Assembly: GCA_033964015.1 (NCBI GenBank)
Contig: CM066920.1
Location: 11,127,912 to 11,191,911, forward strand
DNA length: 64,000 bases
DNA from: Scolanthus callimorphus
Lineage: Eukaryota > Cnidaria > Anthozoa > Actiniaria > Edwardsiidae
Reading direction: 5' to 3'
The position numbers were made by a program, and so were the translations under genes. The notes under the pieces were generated by a model. That model was not told the DNA's origin, ran no database searches, and worked only from the letters and a program-made list of their open reading frames with translations. Shown piece by piece: positions 57,901-64,000 of this stretch (its first letter is position 1; every line of letters begins with the position of its first letter).

Positions 57901-60900
57901 TGTTTGTACTTTTGTGCATAGCCAGAGCATTCCAGCCGGAGGAGCTTGTTCAGTTTGCAGAATCTTCAAAATCTGGACTTGAAAGATATCAAGGTAATCA
58001 TCTCCAAGATCTTACACAGACAGTTTTTATTCTTCCATAACAGGGCCCGACACTGCGACCATATGGTCGCCAATGGTGACTAAATTTTAGGGCTTGGCGA
58101 CCACAATTTTAGAGCTAGTCGCCAAGTGGCACCCCATCTTTCTGAGTTCAGCTGAGATCCACGTTTATGCGGTGACTAAATCTTTGCTTTTTTGCGGCTA
58201 AATTTTTCAAATTAGTCGCCAATGGGGCCTACCGAAAAAAGTTAATGTCGGGCCCTGCATAAAAGGCATTACAGCCAAAGATGCTCAAGCGTCCCCCCGT
58301 AGAGCGCAATAATGAGTTGATTATTGGAATATTGGATCCATTATTCGATTCAATAATACTTTCGGCTTGGGAAAACGTCTTTCGATTTGAACTGGGTTTT
58401 CACTTTTTGATTGGACGATAGACAACAGAGGCGCTTCCATATATGGAAAAATCCACAGGGAGCCTTTTGTTTGCGAGTTTTGTTACCAATATGGCTGGCT
58501 TGGTAGACTTGAAGGCCCGTCTACACTTGCAATTTTTGTCGCGCGAGTCGCCACTATGTTTCTCGCAAAGTCACTAATGTAAAGTAGTTGCACTCGGCAG
58601 GATCTGCCGCGATCTGCAACTATCGCACCGGACATCGCCGCGACAACTGCCGCCGTTCAGTTGCTAAAAACGTTTTTGCCAAAGTTTCCTTAGGTCGCGG
58701 TAGATTACTGTGGCAACATTAGGGTAGGCCAACAGGTGAAAGATTGGGGCAAAACCAATTGAACATTTGTTGAATACTTCATTCAACATTTTATTGAACG
58801 TGCCATATTGAATGATGTCGAATGGGTGTGCCAAACCATTTCAACTTTGTATCAATATTCTTGAACATCGAACAATCACAGGGGCGGATTTCGGAATGGG
58901 TTTGGGAGGGGGGGGGGGGGGGGCGGATAGTAAAAATATGGGACTTAAGCAAATAAAGTAAATGTATGGGAATCTCCCGAGAAAGGGGGGGCTTCTAAAT
59001 CCGCCCCTGGTTCAACACTGTCGAATGGTTTTGTACAATTCAACATCATTCCACATGGCGCATTCAACAAATGTTGAATGAAGTTGAATCTAATGTTGAA
59101 TTGATTTGGACCCAGTCGAATGTTAAATGGTGAGAACGGAATGGTAGCCTTTACAAAAATCCCCTTAACTGGTAAAACTTTTTCTTTTTCTTTTGACAGC
59201 GGCAGCTGAAGGCTCACAAAAGAAAACGAAGTAGGGAGGACGCTGTGTTAAAACCCCAAAATTCTGAAACAAGGTACTGCAGTTTATAAACTCTGAGCTC
59301 GAATTTGCGCAAATGTCGACCCGGCGTAGCCGCGCGAACTGATGCAGGGCGCAACATATTGACCAGTACAGTTAGCGCCTATTTCATGGAACAACCTCTC
59401 TGGAATAAATACTTCAGTTTTTAGTGCAGAAATAGCCTCCCCGCAGGCTCTCTTCTGGTGTCAGAGCACGCCGGGAATTGCAGCTTGCGCGCGCACGTTC
59501 GTATGGGATTTCTGCGCACTCTCGTTTTTGTGGGTTTCCTGTGGACTCTGATGTACACGAAAGCTCCTCAAAAAGCTTCTACCAAAAAACTAGCCTCAAA
59601 ACAACGTGCGCGCGCTCTGCCATTCCTGCCGCGTGTAGTCCGTCGCGCGCCCAATAAAAAACGGAAACTTCAACAGAAACAAAGAGAGCCTGCGGGCAGG
59701 CTAGTGCAAAAACGTTGGCGTGAATCTGATTTCGTTGCGTGTTGTCTTGTAAATGTTGCGGGTTTCCTGTGGCAATATAATTCGTCGAATTATATTGAAT
59801 GGCGAGCGAGAGTAAATAGGGCTCCGATCAAGAGAAGTAAACCATAGGAGAGATGCCAACCCCAGTGAATAGAAAAGCGGAGATATTAGCGCAAATACAA
59901 CAACTGTATGAGAACAGCGCACGTTCAAAAAGCGGGAGAAACACAGGAAATGTATGAAACATGTTGGAAAAATTCAGCTGGAGATGAGGCCAAAAATCGT
60001 GAGTCTGAGTTGCCATAACTCCTCTCTAGCAATTTTGTGAGCAGAATTCGTACTTTCCCACAAAAATTTATTTTTTCTTGCAAAATATTAAGTGTCGCGC
60101 GCGGCACAGTTTTGGAGTTTGATTAGAGACGTCTTTGCAACCGCTTCTTCATTTGAGAAAAAAATAAATCACATCAGCATTACAACAAGCAATACAGCCC
60201 CTGACACTACTTTTTAGAGGTTTTAATAATAATAATAATATAATTTTTATAGCGCTTAATTATGAAAAATATTCTAGAGCCCTTTACAATATATATAGAT
60301 AACAATAAATAATTATAATTATAATCATAATGATATAACAATGCTTATATTCATATATATTTATAGGGTGGTCTTAAAAATCGGAAAATCAAAATAGCGA
60401 ATATTATAGTCAATACCGTCGTTATAGCTTATAGGCAGAAATGCATAAAAACGTTTTCAGTTTTGATTTAAAAGAGTCAACAGAGTTACTATTTCTAATT
60501 GCTTCTGGGAGACTGTTCCATACTTTGGGGCCAGCAACTGCGAGCGCCCGGTCTCCAAACGTTTTACAATCAGTGTCATCTGCTGCGACTACCGTAGAGT
60601 GTAGCGGCCTGCTTGTTTCACCCCAATCAGCTCAGTCAGGTAATCTGGAGCGAGGTTTTCGAAATCGGAGAAGTACAAAATACACTTGCGCACGTAGAAA
60701 AAGCATAAACAAAGAAAAAAGTTCATGTGGTCACAGGGATTTCGAATATGGAAAAAATGCGAACTTGTTTCATCGCATATTTTTGATCTGAGGTCATATA
60801 CCATTTCTCATCGCCTTAGCTACGTGACCGACAACCTATCTCTGAGAGCTTAGTGTAGAGGGAATTCAGCCATCTTTCGCCAACTCCTCTTACCACGGTT

Positions 60901-63590
60901 TTCAATGTTAACAGAGCAGAGGTTTCTTTTTGTTGGTCTTAATCGTTTTTGAGTCCGTCCGTGTGGCTGGTATTTCGCGGTGTCCTTTTGTCCGACAGAT
61001 TTTTTTTTTCCGGCGACTCGCAAAGTGGCGGCTGCTTACGCAGGCTACTGGCAGGGTAACAATGTTAAACTAAGACATATTTAAATATTATCGGTTTCGA
61101 TTCCAAACAATCCGATATTTTTTTCACGCCCGATACAACCAATGAGTTCAGTAAAACACACAGTTTTCATTGAACTAATAGGTGCTAATTTGATTTTGTA
61201 ATTTAGTTGTTGAATTTTGAAATTTAATTGTTATTTATAACATAATCGATTTATTGTCAATTTATGTAATTGTTTATTGTAGGTCATGTTTAAAAGTCTG
61301 GTATTTTTAATAAATCCCTGGGACTTAACCATTATTTAATGTTTCGGATTTGCTTTTACAGTTCTTGTTTTTAAAAAACGTTTACAAATTGTACATTAAA
61401 TATTACTTTGTCATTTGCACGCAAAAAAACATTTTTTACATGTTTAGCTACCAGCAATAACCCCTGAAGGAGAATTAATCTTTTCACTGAAAGGTCAAAA
61501 TCCAACGACAAACTTCTGACGCAAAATTGTTCTTGTGACGCAATTTTATTACGGGCCTTTCTCTGAGTTTTCGGTCAAAGTTCGGGAAAAAAAAAACGTC
61601 AGTTTATTGGCAGAATATAAATTATTTTTTTTTACCATTCTTAATTGTTTCTATGTTATTATATGTTCTTTAGTTACCCATTGTTTATTTATTGCATTTT
61701 TATCTTAATTGATATTGTACCTAAATGGACTAAATGTTAAGAAATGACGTGACACTTTTTAAAGTGAAAGTTAAAACCACGAAAGTGCTGCTTTGCAAAT
61801 TCATCAGAATGCTTCCTTGTAACGTGCAATTCTTTGCTTTTTCTTTGTTTGTTTGTTTATCTCTTTAGGTGGTTTTTCTTTTTTGCGTCAATTGTAAATT
61901 TTATGATAAATGACCTACTTTAATAATTCGAGGAGTTGTGCCTTTGCGACGAGCCTCAGTTTTTCTCTTGACAACGCAACTAAATAACGCTAGAAAACTC
62001 ACACGAGTGAAAGTACAATTACATAAAACCGAACTAAAAAATCTTTACTAAAAATCTCCTACTGAGAAGAATGCGCATTTCTTTCTTTCCGTGAAGTATC
62101 GTGCTCACTGCCTCCCTATGAGAGCAGTTTATTTTGTATTGGACTTTTAACGATGTCGTGATTGTTCGGCCTGGAGTAATGAGACCTCTTCGGTCAACAA
62201 CATGGAGCAGAAATCCTTAGAAACGTTGCAAACTCGACGAGTGTGACTACGACCGATATTGCTCGAGGGCTCATAAATTGGTTATATTTTGCATACCAAA
62301 AGATCACATTTCGACCAGATTTAGATCGCGACCGACAAGAATTTGTTAATCAACTTATTTGGCGCAGTAGTAAAGCATTTAGAAGTTGGAGTGATAAAAT
62401 TAACGTGTTGTTGTTTTGATGACTTGGAGTGCAAACATTAGCAGTTAATCGAGACAAAGGATGGACAAAGGATAGAAGACAGAAAGCAAGAGTGGAAATA
62501 ATTTACTCACAAGCAAGACTGGACACAAGCTTTTATTTATCTCAGTAGTCGTTGACCTTGTTTAAAAGCTTGTCTATTATGAGCCGGTCTATTCTAAGAC
62601 GGCGAACGTTTCATACGAACAAAGCCAGTATCTTTGATCCTGCTTCAGTGATGGCTCCAGTTTTAAAAGCTTCACTGGAAAAGGTTTCTACATTGTTTAC
62701 GGACGCTCTTTATTCTAGAACTTACAGTCTGTTTTGGTTTTACATCTTTCTGAAGTTATTGTATAATAATTGTGTTCACATGGTCAGTAACATCTAGGCT
62801 TTCGTTCTCAGGAACCAAAGAAGAAAAAAGCCTTCAAGTTGTCTAGCCAAACTGAAATGAGTTCCACGGTCGAAGAACGAACTCCAGTCCCTCAGTCACC
62901 CTCACAACGGAAAAAAGTTGGCGGTAACATTGTTCAAGTAAGTGTGGAAAATGCCAGCGGAAACTGACAGTGTCTGAATGCTTGTGGTCTAAAATATTCC
63001 TTCGCGTTTGCGAAGAAGAATTATCTCGTGCTTTTATGGTTCTTTTATTAAGAGAACATTAGGCAGTAGATGTTGATGGAGCAACCTTAGTTCCAAACTG
63101 CGTCTTTTTATTAAGGCAAATTGTTCTTGTATTGCCTATCGTCTGACAGATCACGCTACATGGTGTCGGCACGCGATTTCGAGGGCAATCCGATTTCAAA
63201 TTGTCAAAACTACCAAAATTGCACTGTATTTATCATTTCAGTAAAATATTCGAAGGAGTGAATATGCTTAAAAACAAAAATCAAGCCAGACAGACAGTTC
63301 ATGCATTTTATATGTCTTTCACAATAAATAAAATATTTCGAAAGCAACTCGGTTATAAATGTGCGGTTTTCGTTTATAATTTTTAGCAAAGTTTACAATT
63401 GTGGCCTCTTTCCTGTTTCTAGAATTTGAATAACTCCATCTAGGAAGGGTTCTTATATTGTTTTCATTACTTTATGCGCAAACCACTGTTCTTTTCGTTT
63501 TAGTTAGACGAGCGCGAGTTTACCCTCGGGGCAAACTACTTACACTGTCTTTTGCTAAAGTTATCTGCATACATATCTGCTTGTAATTGA
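54949..63590 (+). CDS. Spliced gene for an unrecognised basic, Ser-rich (probably nuclear) protein
   Basis: Exons with consensus borders and compatible phases: 54949-54983 (ATG; phase 2 out), 55135-55189 (phase 0 out), 57095-57214, 57922-57993, 59200-59273 (phase 2 out), 62812-62937 (phase 0 in and out) and 63504-63590 (TGA). A phase-2-to-0 exon between 59274 and 62811 is missing from my model. The protein is short (roughly 160 residues seen) and strongly basic, with patches such as RGRLRSRH, KARKDKK, KAHKRKRSRED and EPKKKKAF that look like nuclear-localisation signals, and TP/SP sites (ERTPVPQSPSQRKK). It has no signal or membrane segment and no domain I recognise. The series of in-phase small exons makes the gene credible. 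An AATAAA lies near 63834. Confidence 0.6.
56143..56509. mobile_element. MITE with TIR AGGGACCTTAAGCTG
   Basis: AGGGACCTTAAGCTGAGAGG at the left and CAGCTTAAGGTCCCT at the right are inverted, with further inverted GACGACGG-type sequence just inside. The ORF running through the left half is not a gene. It lies in an intron of the 54949-63590 gene. Confidence 0.7.
56797..56900. mobile_element. 104-bp palindromic MITE (TAAAGGCCCATCATC)
   Basis: TAAAGGCCCATCATCAACCA and TGGTGGATGATGGGCCTTTA are inverted, with the arms continuing through AGCCTTTG / CAAAGGCT. Intronic. Confidence 0.7.
57687..57881. mobile_element. Palindromic MITE (TCTTTACCTTGGG arms)
   Basis: CTCTTTACCTTGGGCATAAT, then GTTGTCCCATTTCAGATCA, is inverted with TGATCTGAAATGGGACAACGTTACTCCCAAGGTAAAGAG-type sequence on the right. 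It ends about 40 bp before the exon at 57922. Confidence 0.7.
58041..58257. mobile_element. Inverted-repeat element CAGGGCCCGACA...
   Basis: CAGGGCCCGACACT (58041) and AATGTCGGGCCCTG (ending 58257) are inverted. Inside are inverted ATGGTCGCCAATGG / CCAATGGGG boxes. Related sequence is at 21030-21235. Confidence 0.65.
58270..58480. mobile_element. Half copy of the 12.6-kb long-arm MITE
   Basis: From AGCCAAAGATGCTCAAGCG to AATCCACAGGGAGCC it matches the left arm and loop of 12633-12938 with few differences. The right arm is absent: after GCGAGTTTTG the sequence changes. This gives a truncated or replaced copy of a two-armed element. Confidence 0.8.
58879..59009. mobile_element. 131-bp MITE CAGGGGCGGATTT with poly(G)
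   Basis: CAGGGGCGGATTT and AAATCCGCCCCTG are perfect inverted ends around a 16+ bp poly(G) run and GTAAATGTATGGGAATCTCC. Same family as 20826. Surrounding 58760-59130 is full of CATTCAACA/TTGAATG repeats. Confidence 0.75.
59434..59702. mobile_element. MITE with AGCCTcCCCGCAGGCTCTC ends
   Basis: AGCCTCCCCGCAGGCTCTCT and AGAGAGCCTGCGGGCAGGCT are inverted. The 129-codon ORF that crosses it (59458-59847) is basic and low in family character; I treat it as repeat sequence. Two GGGTTTCCTGTGG motifs lie inside or just beside it. Confidence 0.6.
60215..60690 (-). mobile_element. Dead CR1/L2-type LINE: reverse-transcriptase C-terminus and 3' tail
   Basis: On the minus strand, DCKTFGDRALAVAGPKVW runs into NSLPEAIRNSNSVDSFKSKL and ends KTFLCISAYKL-stop, the characteristic C-terminal end of CR1/L2-like reverse transcriptases. 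Upstream, LAPDYLTELI..GRYTLR is the preceding conserved stretch, but a TAG and a frameshift separate the two. Downstream is AGCGCTATAAAAATTATATT followed by (TTA)n at 60220-60242, a typical LINE tail. Confidence 0.75.
60691..62811. other. Intron of the 54949-63590 gene, nothing recognised
   Basis: AT-rich sequence, no inverted-repeat element or clear exon found. The exon needed to restore phase should be here or in 59274-60214. Confidence 0.35.
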
Positions 63591-64000
63591 TCCAGCTGGC
63601 AAAAACTTTCTTCCTTTATTCTCTCTATTAGTAATTATTGTCAGCTAGTTTAGATAGCTAGAAAATAAGAATAAGCTTAGATTTGAAGCACTGTCGGCCT
63701 GAACTAATTTCAAGCAGCTTTTTGTCGAGCTGGCAACATTTCAAACGGTGCTTGAAATGAGGCTCTCTGGAGCCTCACTTTTGAATTTGAGTCTTTCAGG
63801 AATTGAGAATCTGCGTCCAAAAAGAGTCTTGTAAATAAATGGGTAGGACAAGTTTAGCTTCAGAAAAACAATTTCCTCTTTCTCTGCGATGTTGATCTCG
63901 AGACCTTGACTTTTCCACAAACTCACCGATGGTCTCTACATGCGCGGTTAAGATCCTCCGTTATATTTTGAACGTAAAAGCATTCCTAACTATTTTAGGT
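63591..64000. other. Downstream flank, no gene seen
   Basis: It contains the probable 3' untranslated region and AATAAA near 63834 of the preceding gene. A short minus-strand ORF at 63741-63926 has no recognisable features. Confidence 0.35.

Noticed and set aside
59458..59847. 129-codon basic plus-strand ORF
   Set aside because: It runs across an inverted-repeat element (59434-59702) and contains two copies of the GGGTTTCCTGTGG repeat motif.

Overview
The window is metazoan nuclear DNA. Coding sequence is split by GT-AG introns, genes are far apart, and most non-coding DNA consists of small foldback (MITE-like) elements, minisatellites, SINE/LINE relics and long poly(G)/poly(C) runs. An astacin metalloprotease with a C-terminal ShK-type domain, together with this repeat content, points to a cnidarian, most likely a sea anemone such as Nematostella. 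The species is inferred and was not tested.

Layout. (1) 1-4586 (+): the 3' part of an astacin-family zinc metalloprotease gene; its 5' end lies outside the window. Two consecutive introns carry minisatellites built from copies of the preceding exon end plus its 5' splice site. (2) 4.8-20.5 kb: no confident gene; a dense field of foldback elements, LINE relics and homopolymer runs, then quiet AT-rich DNA. (3) 20.5-32.8 kb (+): a dystroglycan (DAG1) homologue. It has a signal peptide, the N-terminal dystroglycan region, a short Pro/Thr-rich linker, then six tandem copies of the cadherin-like plus SEA-like unit found once in vertebrate dystroglycan, a transmembrane helix, and a beta-dystroglycan-like tail ending in PPAYVPP. 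A long Gly/Met-rich tract interrupts the tail. Four single-base frameshifts, each explained by one missing base in or next to a short same-base run, interrupt the repeat exon. (4) 40433-37644 (-): a second, single-unit dystroglycan-like membrane protein in one 929-codon ORF, convergent with the first and with a roughly 630-residue cytoplasmic tail. (5) 41-44.5 kb: a diverged tandem duplication, a MITE and a possible LINE tail. (6) 44.6-49.1 kb (+): an intact glycogenin-like GT8 glycosyltransferase; its coding region lies in one exon, and the 5' intron holds three nested inverted-repeat elements. (7) 49.5-54.9 kb: repeats with no confident gene. (8) 54.9-63.6 kb (+): a spliced gene of small phase-compatible exons encoding a basic, Ser-rich protein I do not recognise; its introns hold several MITEs and a LINE relic.

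How the genes may relate: the two dystroglycan-family genes probably arose by local duplication followed by expansion of one and tail divergence of the other. Dystroglycan links extracellular matrix to dystrophin and actin. The GT8 enzyme belongs to a broad family that includes one domain of LARGE, which glycosylates dystroglycan, but this protein looks glycogenin-like and has no signal or membrane anchor, so a functional link is not supported.
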